DNA of 64,000 nucleotides from Haloprofundus salilacus (GTDB lineage Archaea > Halobacteriota > Halobacteria > Halobacteriales > Haloferacaceae), in the NCBI RefSeq assembly GCF_020150815.1, contig NZ_CP083723.1:1054001-1118000 (forward strand). Reading direction: 5' to 3'. The notes under the pieces were generated by a model. That model saw nothing but the letters and a program-made list of their open reading frames with translations. It was not told the DNA's origin and ran no database searches. Positions 8,465-20,816 of the stretch are shown piece by piece. Position 1 is the first letter of the stretch, and each line of letters opens with the position of its first letter. Position numbers and translations under genes: made by a program.

Positions 8465-8749
8465 TCAGTCGACGTACAACGAGTAGACGATGACCGCGAA
8501 TCCGACGGCGGTGAGACCGCTCTCGACGACGAGGGCGTACAGTTGTTCGGTCGCGAGCACCTGGTCGGCGATACCCGCCAAAAGGGATCCGAGCGTGACG
8601 ATGCCGAACCCGATGGCGAGCAGGCGAAGCGCCACCGCGCCGGTCCGGCGGTACGCCTTGTACGCGAAGTAGGTGATAAGCCCGCCTAAGACGAGAGTAA
8701 GCGTCTTGAGCGCGACGACGAGCACGCTCAGAGAGGCCGGGTCGGTCAC
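8465..8749 (-). CDS. DUF7521-type small membrane protein
   Basis: 94 residues from a GTG start at 8749, three hydrophobic helices (SVLVVALKTLTLVLGGLITYFAYKAY; ALRLLAIGFGIVTLGSLLAG; GLTAVGFAVIVYSLYVD). The K-AYRRTG-ALRLLAIGF block is typical of a haloarchaeal family that is almost always encoded with an HTH protein. An ATG at 8773 exists, but the GTG overlaps the stop of the upstream HTH gene as GTGA (8746-8749), which argues for translational coupling and fixes the start. Function is unknown; the pairing suggests a membrane sensor or anti-regulator for the HTH partner. Confidence 0.75.
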   Translation of the reverse strand: MTDPASLSVLVVALKTLTLVLGGLITYFAYKAYRRTGAVALRLLAIGFGIVTLGSLLAGIADQVLATEQLYALVVESGLTAVGFAVIVYSLYVD

Positions 8750-9123
8750 GTCTCCCTCCGGAGTTCGGACCACATATCCGCGAGACGCTCGTCCGCCGAC
8801 TGCGGACGGCGGGTTATCGTTACCTCGAACTCCCGCTTCTCGTCGAGGCCGATTTCGACCGACTGAAACGATACCCAGTAGCGCGTGGTGTGGTGGCCGT
8901 CGCTGCGGATCTCGGTCTGTTCTTCCAACAGCGACGCATCGGTGAGTCGTTCGAGTTTGCGGTACGTCGTCGACAGGGGGATGTCGCAGGCGTTGGATAG
9001 CTGTCGTGCGGTCATGGCGTCGTCGAGTTGCCGGACGATGGTCCGACAGTCGGGGTCGTCGAGAGCGTCGAGCACCTCCTGAAGCGAGGCTGCGCGAACA
9101 GTCTCCGGGTGCTTACGCACCAT
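8746..9123 (-). CDS. ArsR-like winged-helix regulator paired with DUF7521 protein
   Basis: 125 residues. It begins MVRKHPETVRAASLQEVLDA, then a winged helix: DPDCRTIVRQLDDAMTARQLSNACDIPLSTTYRKLERLTDASLLEEQ and a wing/dimer strand with HTTRYWVSFQSVEIGL. The C-terminus ends ADERLADMWSELRRET. The frame is open 30 codons further upstream, but homologous haloarchaeal proteins start near the ETVRAASLQEVLDAL block, so ATG 9123 is preferred. First gene of a two-gene leftward operon whose stop overlaps the DUF7521 start by 4 nt. Confidence 0.8.
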   Translation of the reverse strand: MVRKHPETVRAASLQEVLDALDDPDCRTIVRQLDDAMTARQLSNACDIPLSTTYRKLERLTDASLLEEQTEIRSDGHHTTRYWVSFQSVEIGLDEKREFEVTITRRPQSADERLADMWSELRRET

Positions 9124-9313
9124 CGACCGAGCAATTCGACGGCAGATAGATAGTTCGTTCGACTCACAGGTGTACCGACTGGTCGCCGTCGGTCGCCGTT
9201 CGGTCGTGGTCATCCATCTTTGTATTCACTTATCGGTATCTGCGTCCGTACCCGTTGGGACCGTTCACATCCGTCCGCACTCATCTGCATCCGTCCGTCC
9301 GTCGACGAGCGGC

Positions 9314-10504
9314 TCAGTTCGTGGTGAGTATTTCGACGACGTCACGGTGACCGAGTTCGTGGCCGGCACCGATCTGGCGGCCGCTACGACAGTCGATGCC
9401 GTGGAGCAGACCGTCGCCGATGTCCGAGTGGAGGTGGTAGGCGAAGTCCTCCGTCGTCGAGTCCGCCGGGAGGATGAAGCAGTCGCGGAAGACGCCTTTC
9501 TCGTCCTTCGAGCCGTTGGCGCTGCCGGGGAAGATGGCGATACAGCCGAGGGCGTCGAACAACGCGGCTTCGAGCGCGGCCTGCACGCCCGTCCCCTCGT
9601 ACTCCTCAACGAACTCCCGAATCTGTTCGAGCCCCGCCTCCTGCTCGACCGAAACGTCGTTGACGATGTCGAACGAGGCGTCGCCCGCGTCATACTCGAC
9701 GACGCCCGCCTCGGCGGCGTTCTTCAGCGCCTTCTCCGCGTGCGCGCTCGCGGGGACGAACGTGAGGTGGTCGTAGTCGGGGTCGGCGGTGATCTCCTCG
9801 TAGTTCTCCTGGGCAACGGGTTTGTCCATCTTGTTCGCCGCGATGACCATCGGTTTCGTCCGCTTGCGAATCTCGCGCGCCAGCGACTCGCGGTCGTCGT
9901 CGTCCCATGCCTCCGGATCGAGTTCGAGTCCCTCCGCGAGGATGACCTGCTTCATCCGGTCTTTGTCGATTTTGAACGCGCTCATCTGCTCCGCGAGGTC
10001 CTCCTCGATGTACTTTTCGTCGCCGTCGTAGCCGCCCTGGTACCGTTCGATACCTTTCTCTAGAATTTCGAGATACCACATGTCGAGTTCGTCTTCGAGG
10101 AAGTCGATGTCCTCGCGGGGATCGTGGCCCTCCGTCGGCTCGCCCTCGATGTCGGTCTCGCCGGAGAAGTCGACGACGTGGACGAGCACGTCCGCCTCGT
10201 TGAGGTCAGTGAGAAACTGGTTGCCGAGTCCTTTCCCCTCGTGCGCACCGGGGATGAGACCGGCCACGTCGACGAGTTTCGCCGGGACGTATCGGGTGCC
10301 GTGACTGCAGAAGCCGACGTTCGGGGTGCACGTCTCGTCGAACTCCGGGGCAGCGCAGTCGACGCGGACGTACGCCTCGCCGATGCTCGGGTCAATCGTC
10401 GTGAAGGGGTACGCCCCCTCCGGTACGTCGTTCATCGTCGCTGCGTTGAAGAAACTGGATTTCCCGACGGAGGGTTTTCCCACCAGACCGATTTTGTAAC
10501 TCAT
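9314..10504 (-). CDS. ychF: YchF/OBG-family GTPase (redox-regulated ATPase-like)
   Basis: 396 residues. N-terminal G domain with G1 GKPSVGKSS (residues about 9-17), G3 DVAGLIPGAHEGKGLGNQFL and G4 ANKMDKP, and a C-terminal TGS domain containing DCFILPADSTTEDFAYHLHS. The G3 region lacks the usual catalytic Gln, as in the HAS-GTPases of the OBG/YchF group. The insert with DMWYLEILEKGIERYQGG is typical of the archaeal subfamily. Members bind ribosomes and are conserved housekeeping factors. ATG 10504 starts the MSYKIGLVG strand; longer frames upstream are not supported. Confidence 0.92.
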   Translation of the reverse strand: MSYKIGLVGKPSVGKSSFFNAATMNDVPEGAYPFTTIDPSIGEAYVRVDCAAPEFDETCTPNVGFCSHGTRYVPAKLVDVAGLIPGAHEGKGLGNQFLTDLNEADVLVHVVDFSGETDIEGEPTEGHDPREDIDFLEDELDMWYLEILEKGIERYQGGYDGDEKYIEEDLAEQMSAFKIDKDRMKQVILAEGLELDPEAWDDDDRESLAREIRKRTKPMVIAANKMDKPVAQENYEEITADPDYDHLTFVPASAHAEKALKNAAEAGVVEYDAGDASFDIVNDVSVEQEAGLEQIREFVEEYEGTGVQAALEAALFDALGCIAIFPGSANGSKDEKGVFRDCFILPADSTTEDFAYHLHSDIGDGLLHGIDCRSGRQIGAGHELGHRDVVEILTTN

Positions 10505-10649
10505 TGGTCGTTCTGGCCGAGCGACGCCCAAAAACCGTTCTACCCGAGTCGCGTGTGCGTGAAACACTCTGTCGTACGCTCCGCGCTCTCGGCGCTACTC
10601 GCCGGCGACGTCCGATGTACATTTGGGGCGTTCGGCCCAACGGCCGCCT

Positions 10650-10928
10650 ATGAGTGACACGTTCGGCGTCGGTATCCACGTCACCGAGACCGACCTCCAG
10701 TTCGTCGTTCACGTTCCCTCGGAAATCGACTCGGGGTGGACCGATCCCGACAAGTTCCAGCGACTCGTCGAGCGCGTCGTCTGGGAACGACTCGACCAAC
10801 AGACGGTGCTCCGAGAGATTTCGTCGACGACGCCGACCGGTGAGACGGTCACTCTGGGGACGGTGACGCTCGACCCCGACGGAACGGTCGTCGACGAGTC
10901 GCTCCGCGCGCCGTCGACGGAGTCGTAA
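10650..10928 (+). CDS. Conserved small acidic protein of unknown function
   Basis: 92 residues, alpha/beta in character, with no domain I recognise (FGVGIHVTETDLQFVVHVPS; FQRLVERVVWERLDQQTVLR; TVTLGTVTLDPDGTVVD). Codon use matches the surrounding genes. ATG 10650 is used because the upstream in-frame ATG at 10623 falls in poor context. It is divergent from ychF and its stop (10926-10928) directly abuts the stop of the convergent gene at 10929. Confidence 0.7.
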   Translation: MSDTFGVGIHVTETDLQFVVHVPSEIDSGWTDPDKFQRLVERVVWERLDQQTVLREISSTTPTGETVTLGTVTLDPDGTVVDESLRAPSTES

Positions 10929-11792
10929 CTACTCGGCCTGCTCTGCGGCCGCCAGCGACTCGCCGATAGCGTCGAGCAGCTCGGCGTCGTACGTGGTCAG
11001 GTCGTAGCGATTTGACCCGACGGTGTCGTTCCACAGTTCGATGACGCCGAGTTCCACGAGCGCTTGTAGCGCGACGCCGAGACTCTGCGGCGTCGTCTCG
11101 GTGTCGGTCAACGCGCCGTGTAACTGCCGGGCCTGCGGATAGCTTCTGGTCGACGCTTCGATCGCGCGGCGCGTATCCCGCCAGTGCCGGCGGAGGTAGC
11201 CGAAGTTCGTCGGGTTCTCGGCGCGGAGTCTGTCGAGGCGTTCCGCCACCGACTCGTCGATGTCGGCGGTGTCGAAGAAGTCAACGACGGCGTCGTCGAG
11301 ACGCTCGACGTCTGCGTGACAGATAGCGGTCACGGGGCGACTCTCGCCGAGTTCGCGGAGCGTCCGGAGGAACGGAACCGCGGAACCACCGTCGAAAAGC
11401 GGCGTCAACGACTCTACCCAGACGAACAGCTGGCGCTCGGGAGCAGGTTGCGCGAGAGCGATTTCGAGCGTGTCGGCGACGACCTCCGCGCGAACTGGAG
11501 CCGACGCTGTTTTCAGCGAGATTCCTCCGAAAATCGGTGTGCTGGATGTCGTCGGCGTCGTCGCAGCGCTTCGTATCCCCTCGTCGATGGCGAGAATGGT
11601 GTGTCCATCCGGCGATGGGCCGACCTCTGTCCGCCAGCGGTCCACCCACTCGTCGGGCGTCGTCTTCGTCAGCAACGCGACGACGTCCAGCGCCGGATGT
11701 CGTGCGAGTTCTGGCGGCAGCGGCTCCGTTTCACCTCGGTTTCGGAGGTGGACTCCGGGGCGAACGGCCGGCGGCGTTGACGAGTCACCCAT
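10929..11792 (-). CDS. Rossmann/RecA-like domain plus C-terminal HTH protein (DUF7504- or TbsP-like)
   Basis: 287 residues. The N-terminal part (about 25-180) resembles a RecA/KaiC-like core without a Walker A loop: LDVVALLTKTTPDEWVDRW, HTILAIDEG, LFVWVESLTPLF, PVTAICHADVERLDDAVVDF. The C-terminal part is a winged helix (FGYLRRHWRDTRRAIEAS; TTPQSLGVALQALVELGVIE; NRYDLTTYD). That combination matches haloarchaeal DUF7504 or TbsP-like regulators, though I cannot choose between them by eye. Start ATG 11792 is preferred over an ATG at 11846. The gene lies just downstream of the rRNA operon and has its own AT-rich upstream region (11793-11880). Confidence 0.6.
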   Translation of the reverse strand: MGDSSTPPAVRPGVHLRNRGETEPLPPELARHPALDVVALLTKTTPDEWVDRWRTEVGPSPDGHTILAIDEGIRSAATTPTTSSTPIFGGISLKTASAPVRAEVVADTLEIALAQPAPERQLFVWVESLTPLFDGGSAVPFLRTLRELGESRPVTAICHADVERLDDAVVDFFDTADIDESVAERLDRLRAENPTNFGYLRRHWRDTRRAIEASTRSYPQARQLHGALTDTETTPQSLGVALQALVELGVIELWNDTVGSNRYDLTTYDAELLDAIGESLAAAEQAE

Positions 11793-11925
11793 GAAGATGT
11801 TCCTTATCAGTGTCGTGCGTGATAGAAAGATAAGTGTGCCGGTCACCTGATGATTGTGTTCAGTTTCCAGGAAATATATCTACGGCTGTGTTTCTAGGCG
11901 AGCTGCTGGGTTTCGAAATAGCGGT

Positions 11926-11953
11926 CGCCCACGGAGCTGTCGCTCGGTGGGCG
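11926..11953 (-). terminator. Hairpin downstream of 5S rRNA
   Basis: Two 12-nt arms (11926-11937 and 11942-11953) pair with a single mismatch around a TGTC loop, 18 nt after the 5S 3' end. Its position suggests an rRNA operon terminator or 3' processing stem. No strong T-tract follows directly. Confidence 0.5.
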
Positions 11954-11971
11954 ATGAATGAAGTATGAGTG

Positions 11972-12093
11972 GGAGGCGGCGAAAACGTGTTCCCAGAGGC
12001 TCGCGCACTCCAGTAGTTGCGTTCACGCTGGTGAGCTTAACTTCCGTGTTCGGGATGGGTACGGGTGTTGCCTCACCGCTGTGGCCGCCTTAA
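11972..12093 (-). rRNA. 5S ribosomal RNA
   Basis: About 122 nt. The 5' end reads TTAAGGCGGCCACAGCGG and the conserved centre CCATCCCGAACACGG and GTTAAGC are intact; the 3' end pairs back with CGCCGCCTCC. Boundaries are set by the terminal helix and are good to a few nt. It is the last gene of the rRNA operon; no tRNA-Cys follows, although many haloarchaeal operons have one there. Confidence 0.93.
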
Positions 12094-12170
12094 CGCCGAC
12101 GAACGGAATCGAACCGTTCTCAAACCACTATCGGTCATGCAAGACGTTTGCATTGGGCTTTCTGTGACTG

Positions 12171-12216
12171 TGAAACCGTTGTATACGTGCAATCCAGTAA
12201 ACGCCTGGACCCGTTC
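12171..12216 (-). other. 3' arm of the 23S rRNA processing stem
   Basis: This segment, downstream of 23S, is complementary over about 45 nt (a few mismatches) to the segment upstream of 23S at 15223-15267. The two arms bring the ends of the 23S precursor together, as in archaeal pre-rRNA cleaved at bulge-helix-bulge motifs. Confidence 0.75.
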
Positions 12217-12271
12217 GATCGATCGAACGAATGCAGCGTCTGAAAACCTCATTTCACCATACTCATGCGGT

Positions 12272-15180
<2,909 letters not shown>

Positions 15181-15222
15181 ACGATGGTATAGTGATGGAC
15201 ACTGTAATCCGTTCAAGTCAAT

Positions 15223-15267
15223 GAACGGGTCCAGTGGACGTCTGGATTGCACGTACACACGGTTTCA
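15223..15267 (-). other. 5' arm of the 23S rRNA processing stem
   Basis: Lies 43 nt upstream of the 23S 5' end and pairs with 12171-12216 (shared blocks such as GTGCAATCCAG and TGGACCCGTTC in complementary orientation). The mismatched internal part is where a bulge-helix-bulge cut would be expected. Confidence 0.75.
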
Positions 15268-15409
15268 TAACACGTGCCGGAGTGAATGGTCACGTGTTCA
15301 ACCCTTCCCACCCACGCTTACACGGGGTGGTGCATCGGTTCTTGCTTCGGATCTGAATCGAGTGTCGTCTCCCACTTAAGGGACACGGTCTTCGATTCAG
15401 TCCGAGTCA

Positions 15410-15481
15410 TGGACCCACAGGGATTCGAACCCTGGGCATCCTCCTTGCAAAGGAGGCACTCTACCACTGAGCTATGGGCCC
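15410..15481 (-). tRNA. tRNA-Ala (TGC)
   Basis: 72 nt in the 16S-23S spacer. Acceptor GGGCCCA pairs with TGGGTCC, discriminator A; D arm GCTCAGTGGTAGAGT; anticodon stem CCTCC/GGAGG with loop TTTGCAA (anticodon TGC); T arm CAGGGTTCGAATCCCTG. CCA is not encoded. Spacer tRNA-Ala is standard in archaeal rRNA operons. Confidence 0.97.
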
Positions 15482-15632
15482 ACTCCTGCTTTCGTCTTGA
15501 TCTCGACGGAGAGCAGGAGCGTCTTTGCGAGCCAACGTAGTTCTAAGGTGCCCGACCGACAGAGCGGTCGTCAGCGAACTCGGGGATGCAATGAAAGGTG
15601 TGCCACCCACGTCGGGGTGGTCACGGGTCAGT

Positions 15633-17105
<1,473 letters not shown>

Positions 17106-17319
17106 GCTCCCGGACACAAGGTCCGGGGGGCGTGGCGGGATTTGCTCTCTTCGAAGAAGAAAGCGAATCACCGTTATAGGTATTGCATGGTCCGAGTTCG
17201 GCGACGAGACCGTCGGTCGGTCGGGTGTCACCGAACTACGTTGGCTCACATCAGATTCCGTCTGTACGGCGGACCGCAGGGGCGGAATCCTCATTTCCTT
17301 CGGACCTGAACCAATGCGA

Positions 17320-17345
17320 TTCGCGGGTATAAACCCGTCGAATCT
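17320..17345 (-). promoter_or_regulatory. Candidate rRNA operon promoter
   Basis: Read leftward: TTCGACGGG, TTTATA (17328-17333), CCCGCGAATCG. The TTCGA-TTTATA-GCGAA arrangement matches known haloarchaeal rRNA promoters. The TATA box sits within a CGGG/CCCG inverted repeat. Confidence 0.65.
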
Positions 17346-17429
17346 CGTTGGCGGTCCGTGATTGGTGACCGGTCGAACGGTCACCGAACCACACTGCGTC
17401 TTGCTGCATTCCTATTGAGTGGTACGTAG

Positions 17430-17442
17430 AACTTAATACTGT
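17430..17442 (-). promoter_or_regulatory. Second candidate rRNA promoter
   Basis: Read leftward, CAGTATTAAGTTC about 330 nt before the 16S 5' end, preceded by GAGCGAATC. Multiple tandem promoters are usual for haloarchaeal rRNA operons; the element is weaker than the one at 17328. Confidence 0.4.
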
Positions 17443-17649
17443 TGATTCGCTCGTATCTACGAAAAATACCGACAAATTCGAGTTACCGTCCAACATGGTA
17501 CACTGATTCACACAACACTCAGTTTCGGTTACGGTGGTGATAACCGGCGACATCGGTAGTGGCTGTCCGAACGAGTAGCGGCCGTCCGAACGAAAAGACG
17601 CGATAGTAATATTATCATTCGCACGCATGTGTGAGACAAGATTCGTGTC

Positions 17650-17660
17650 GGTTTATAAGG
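17650..17660 (+). promoter_or_regulatory. TATA box of tbp
   Basis: gtttataagg ends about 27 bp before the tbp ATG at 17687, so transcription would start at or within a few nt of the start codon (leaderless mRNA). Confidence 0.7.
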
Positions 17661-17686
17661 CCGGGGCGAGGAATCCAGACCGAACA

Positions 17687-18247
17687 ATGACGACGCCGGC
17701 AGACTCAATCGAGATACAGAACGTAGTCGCATCGACAGGTATTGGACAGGAGCTCGACCTGGAGGCGCTCGCGGAGGACCTTCCAGGGGCCGACTTCAAC
17801 CCCGACAACTTCCCCGGCCTCGTCTATCGGACGCAGAATCCGAAGGCGGCCGCGCTCATCTTCCGCTCGGGGAAAATCGTCTGCACGGGGGCCAAGAGCA
17901 TCGACGATGTACACGAGGCGCTTGGTATCATCTTCCAGAAGCTTCGAGATCTGAGCATCCCCGTCGAAGAGAGCCCCGAAATTACCGTCCAGAACATCGT
18001 CTCGAGCGCGGACCTCGGACACAACCTCAACCTGAACGCACTCGCTATCGGACTCGGCCTCGAGGACGTCGAGTACGAACCAGAGCAGTTCCCGGGACTG
18101 GTTTACCGAATGGACCAGCCCAAAGTGGTCATCCTGCTCTTCGGTAGCGGGAAAATAGTGATCACCGGCGGCAAGCGGACCGACGACGCGGAGACGGCCG
18201 TCGAGGAAATCGTCGAGCGGATTCAGAACCTCGGCCTTCTGGGTTAG
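17687..18247 (+). CDS. tbp: TATA-box-binding protein (TBP)
   Basis: 186 residues forming two direct repeats of the TBP saddle (about 8-92 and 98-182). Paired motifs are IQNVVASTGIGQELDLEAL / VQNIVSSADLGHNLNLNAL, FPGLVYRTQNPKAAALIFRS / FPGLVYRMDQPKVVILLFGS and GKIVCTGAKS / GKIVITGGKR. It binds promoter DNA and recruits TFB and RNA polymerase. The upstream open frame is excluded because ATG 17687 matches the family start and the TATA box spacing. It is divergent from the rRNA operon and about 3.5 kb from the origin, so its gene dose may rise during rapid replication. Confidence 0.96.
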   Translation: MTTPADSIEIQNVVASTGIGQELDLEALAEDLPGADFNPDNFPGLVYRTQNPKAAALIFRSGKIVCTGAKSIDDVHEALGIIFQKLRDLSIPVEESPEITVQNIVSSADLGHNLNLNALAIGLGLEDVEYEPEQFPGLVYRMDQPKVVILLFGSGKIVITGGKRTDDAETAVEEIVERIQNLGLLG

Positions 18248-18373
18248 ACGCTCCCTTCGACGAGACGGTTACGCGTTCGACTCAGGCGGCAGCCGTACCA
18301 CTCGAAGGGTGACGGGCACGGCCGGGTCGACGGGACACAACGGTCATATGCGGGCGTCAGAAAACCCGAACCG

Positions 18374-19183
18374 ATGACCGCACGCGAGGACGTCGCATTT
18401 CTCGTCGGGTCGGCGAGCAGAATCGCCGTACTCGAACAGCTGCACCGCACCCCGCAGCGGCCGATAGAACTCGCCGAGACGTGTCCGTGCACGCGCGAGA
18501 CAGTGCAGCGAGCACTCGCCGGATTCGTCAAACGAGGGTGGGTCGAAAAACGGTCACACGAGTATCACCTCACGCTCGGCGGTGAACTCGTCTTGACCCA
18601 CTACCGCGACCTCGCCGATGCGAGCGAGAACGCGGCGAGGTTGACGCCGTTCGTCACGAACGTTGACAGTTCGCTCGCCGGGCTCTCACACTCGGTTCTC
18701 CAACGGGCGACGGTCACGGCCGGAACGACGGAGAACCCCCACGCGCCGATTGATCGGTATCTCTCCGTACTCGGCACGGAGCCAGTTCAGACGTACCGCG
18801 GTATCTCCCCGATCGTCAGCCGCGTGTTCAACGAGGCGGCGGCGAGAGTCATCGGCCCGGAGACCGAGATGGAACTCGTCGTCGACGCGTCCGTACTCGA
18901 AGCGTCGACGACCGCTGACCCAGAAGCGGTGCAGAGAGCGCACGAACTCGATCAGTTCACGCTGTATCTCTCGCCCACGCCGGTCGAGATGGGTCTCGCC
19001 GTCTTCGACGGCTATGCGTGGCTGGGTGCGTACGACCGAGGGAACCTCATCGCGTGCGTCGACGGCGACGACTCCGAACTGCTCGAATGGGCGGAAGCCG
19101 AGTATGACCGCGTGTGCGCGACGGCAACCGAAATCGAACCGGACCCGACGGCGCGAAGGAAGTCACACGAGAATGACGACTGA
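18374..19183 (+). CDS. HTH regulator with FilR1-like C-terminal domain
   Basis: 269 residues. N-terminal winged helix (about 1-85: VAFLVGSASRIAVLEQLHRT, ELAETCPCTRETVQRALAGF, GWVEKRSHEYHLTLGGELVL), a linker, and a C-terminal domain (about 130-255) with DRYLSVLGTEPVQTYRGISP, METELVVD-like and MGLAVFDGYAWLGAYD segments, resembling the methanogenesis-regulator FilR1-like ligand domain. The same architecture occurs in the protein at 52777-53565. Neither ligand nor target is known. The start is the first ATG after an AT-containing promoter patch (gtcatatgcggg). Confidence 0.8.
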   Translation: MTAREDVAFLVGSASRIAVLEQLHRTPQRPIELAETCPCTRETVQRALAGFVKRGWVEKRSHEYHLTLGGELVLTHYRDLADASENAARLTPFVTNVDSSLAGLSHSVLQRATVTAGTTENPHAPIDRYLSVLGTEPVQTYRGISPIVSRVFNEAAARVIGPETEMELVVDASVLEASTTADPEAVQRAHELDQFTLYLSPTPVEMGLAVFDGYAWLGAYDRGNLIACVDGDDSELLEWAEAEYDRVCATATEIEPDPTARRKSHENDD

Positions 19184-19344
19184 TGCTGGGCGTACGACGA
19201 TGCTGTGACTGACCCCATCACACGTGACGGTTTCTTTTACATATTCGGTGATAAAATATATATGGCCCTCTGGCATCGGCCCAAACGCAGTCGCTCTCGT
19301 TGACTCGTTTCGGCCCTCCAACCGACTCAGGGACGCGAAAGCAG

Positions 19345-20550
19345 CTACGAATCGCCGTTTTCGGTCAGCACTTCTTTGACGACCTCGGGGTTCTCGAGCA
19401 GTTGGTGTTTAGTGTAACTGCCTTCCGCGCTTCCGCCGCTGTGTTTCGACTGTTCGATGATGTCGAGAAACGCGTGTTCCTTCAGTAGGTCCCGCACGCG
19501 ACGCAGCGAGAGACTGTCGGAACCTTCCTGCCGACAGATACTCTCGTATATCTCGTAGACGCGACTGGTTCGAAAGCCGTCTTTGCGCTGATTCGACAGC
19601 GAGAGGACGGCGAGCGCCTGCAGTACGTACCGCGAGTGTGGAGTCGACCCGCGGATGAGTTCGCGAAACCGGTCGGTCTCCGCGCGCTCGCGTGCCTGCG
19701 TCACGTAGATTTCCTTGACCGTCGGCGCGCCGTTGGACTGCGCAATCTCGCCGGCGTACCGCAGAATGTCGATGGCTTTCCGTGCGTCACCGTGTTCGCG
19801 GGCGGCGAGTGCGGCCGCCCGCGGAATCGTCGACGGGTCGAGGACGCCGTCGCGGAAGGCGTCGCTGCGAGCGTCCATGATGTCGCGGAGCTGGTTCGCG
19901 TCGTACGGGGGAAAGACGAACTCCCGTTCGCAGAGGCTGCTCTTGACGCGTTCGTCCATGCGGTCCTTGTACTGTATCTTGTTGCTGATGCCGATGACGC
20001 CGAGTTTGCAGTTCTCGATCTTCCCGGCCTCGCCGGCGCGAGAGAGTTGCATGAGGATGTCGTCGTTTTCGAGTTTGTCTATCTCGTCGAGGATGATGAG
20101 GACGACGTCGTACGTCGCGTCGAGGATTCGCCACAGGCGCTTGTAGTACGTCGCCGTGCTGAGCCCTTTGTCGGGTACTTTAATGTCGGTGAGTTCGGGA
20201 CGATTGACGCTGTCGGCGATAGTCTGGACCGCTTGCGTCTCGGTCGTGTCTTGGGCGCAGTCAACGTACGCGAACGTGGCGTTGACCGCCTCATCGCTGG
20301 CAGTCTCGACGAGTCGCTGGGAGACGTACTTCGCACAGAGCGATTTTCCGGTCCCCGTCTTTCCGTAGATGAGGACGTTGCTCGGGCTCTGCCCGAAGAT
20401 GGCGGGGTTGACCGCCGTCGCGAGGTCCGAAATCTCGTCGTCGCGTCCGACGATACGCCCCTCACCAGGGAGGTGGCTGATTTCGAGTAGCTCCTTGTTA
20501 GCGAATATCGGGTCCTCGCGCGTGAAGAGGTCGTCCCCTGCGTCCGGCAT
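19345..20550 (-). CDS. orc1: Orc1/Cdc6 replication initiator
   Basis: 401 residues. AAA+ core with Walker A YGKTGTGKS (about residue 62), Walker B LIILDEIDKL, sensor 1 VIGISNKI and the initiator-specific region, plus a C-terminal winged helix (SLRRVRDLLKEHAFLDII). The N-terminus FANKELLEISHLPGEGRIVGRDDEI is typical of haloarchaeal Orc1/Cdc6 proteins. It recognises ORB elements, melts origin DNA and loads MCM. ATG 20550 is used; further upstream Mets would translate ORB sequence. Two ORBs (20558-20580, 20607-20628) lie immediately before the start codon, so the protein likely binds its own promoter. The gene directly borders the ORB array, as at origins active in related species. Confidence 0.95.
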   Translation of the reverse strand: MPDAGDDLFTREDPIFANKELLEISHLPGEGRIVGRDDEISDLATAVNPAIFGQSPSNVLIYGKTGTGKSLCAKYVSQRLVETASDEAVNATFAYVDCAQDTTETQAVQTIADSVNRPELTDIKVPDKGLSTATYYKRLWRILDATYDVVLIILDEIDKLENDDILMQLSRAGEAGKIENCKLGVIGISNKIQYKDRMDERVKSSLCEREFVFPPYDANQLRDIMDARSDAFRDGVLDPSTIPRAAALAAREHGDARKAIDILRYAGEIAQSNGAPTVKEIYVTQARERAETDRFRELIRGSTPHSRYVLQALAVLSLSNQRKDGFRTSRVYEIYESICRQEGSDSLSLRRVRDLLKEHAFLDIIEQSKHSGGSAEGSYTKHQLLENPEVVKEVLTENGDS

Positions 20551-20557
20551 ACCCGTG

Positions 20558-20580
20558 CACACCACGTTTCCGGTGAAATG
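20558..20580 (-). repeat. ORB element 1 (leftward)
   Basis: cacaccacgtttccggtgaa: full match to the ORB core, 7 nt from the orc1 start codon; overlaps the place where a leaderless promoter's start site or TATA would be. Confidence 0.88.
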
Positions 20581-20606
20581 GTTTCTCATTTCCGAGCGTC
20601 GACACA

Positions 20607-20628
20607 CACACCACGTTTCCGGTGAAGC
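20607..20628 (-). repeat. ORB element 2 (leftward)
   Basis: Second copy of cacaccacgtttccggtgaa, identical over the 20-bp core to element 1, 49 bp further out. Confidence 0.88.
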
Positions 20629-20670
20629 GGCTCGAAGGCGGGAGAGAGTTCAGGTGAAACGGAGGTGTGT

Positions 20671-20692
20671 GTTCACCGGAAACGAGGTGACC
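20671..20692 (+). repeat. ORB element 3 (rightward)
   Basis: gttcaccggaaacgaggtga followed by a C run. A degenerate copy (caggtgaaacggaggtgtgt, 20651-20670) directly precedes it. Confidence 0.85.
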
Positions 20693-20816
20693 CCCCGAGA
20701 GAGGGTGACCTCCGAACGGGTTGAGTTGGTAGTGGACAACGGGAGTCGAGCTTGACCACGCAGACGGAGATGTAGACCACGATATCCGCCATTCCTGAGC
20801 GTTAGGTCCTCATTGG

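Larger units (their letters stand above)
17106..17686. other. Divergent promoter region between the rRNA operon and tbp
   Basis: 581 bp without a gene. Leftward rRNA promoters are suggested by TATA-like elements near 17173-17180, 17328-17333 and 17431-17441, each next to a GCGAATC-type motif. The tbp TATA box lies at 17652-17659. The middle part (17400-17640) is AT-rich. Confidence 0.7.
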
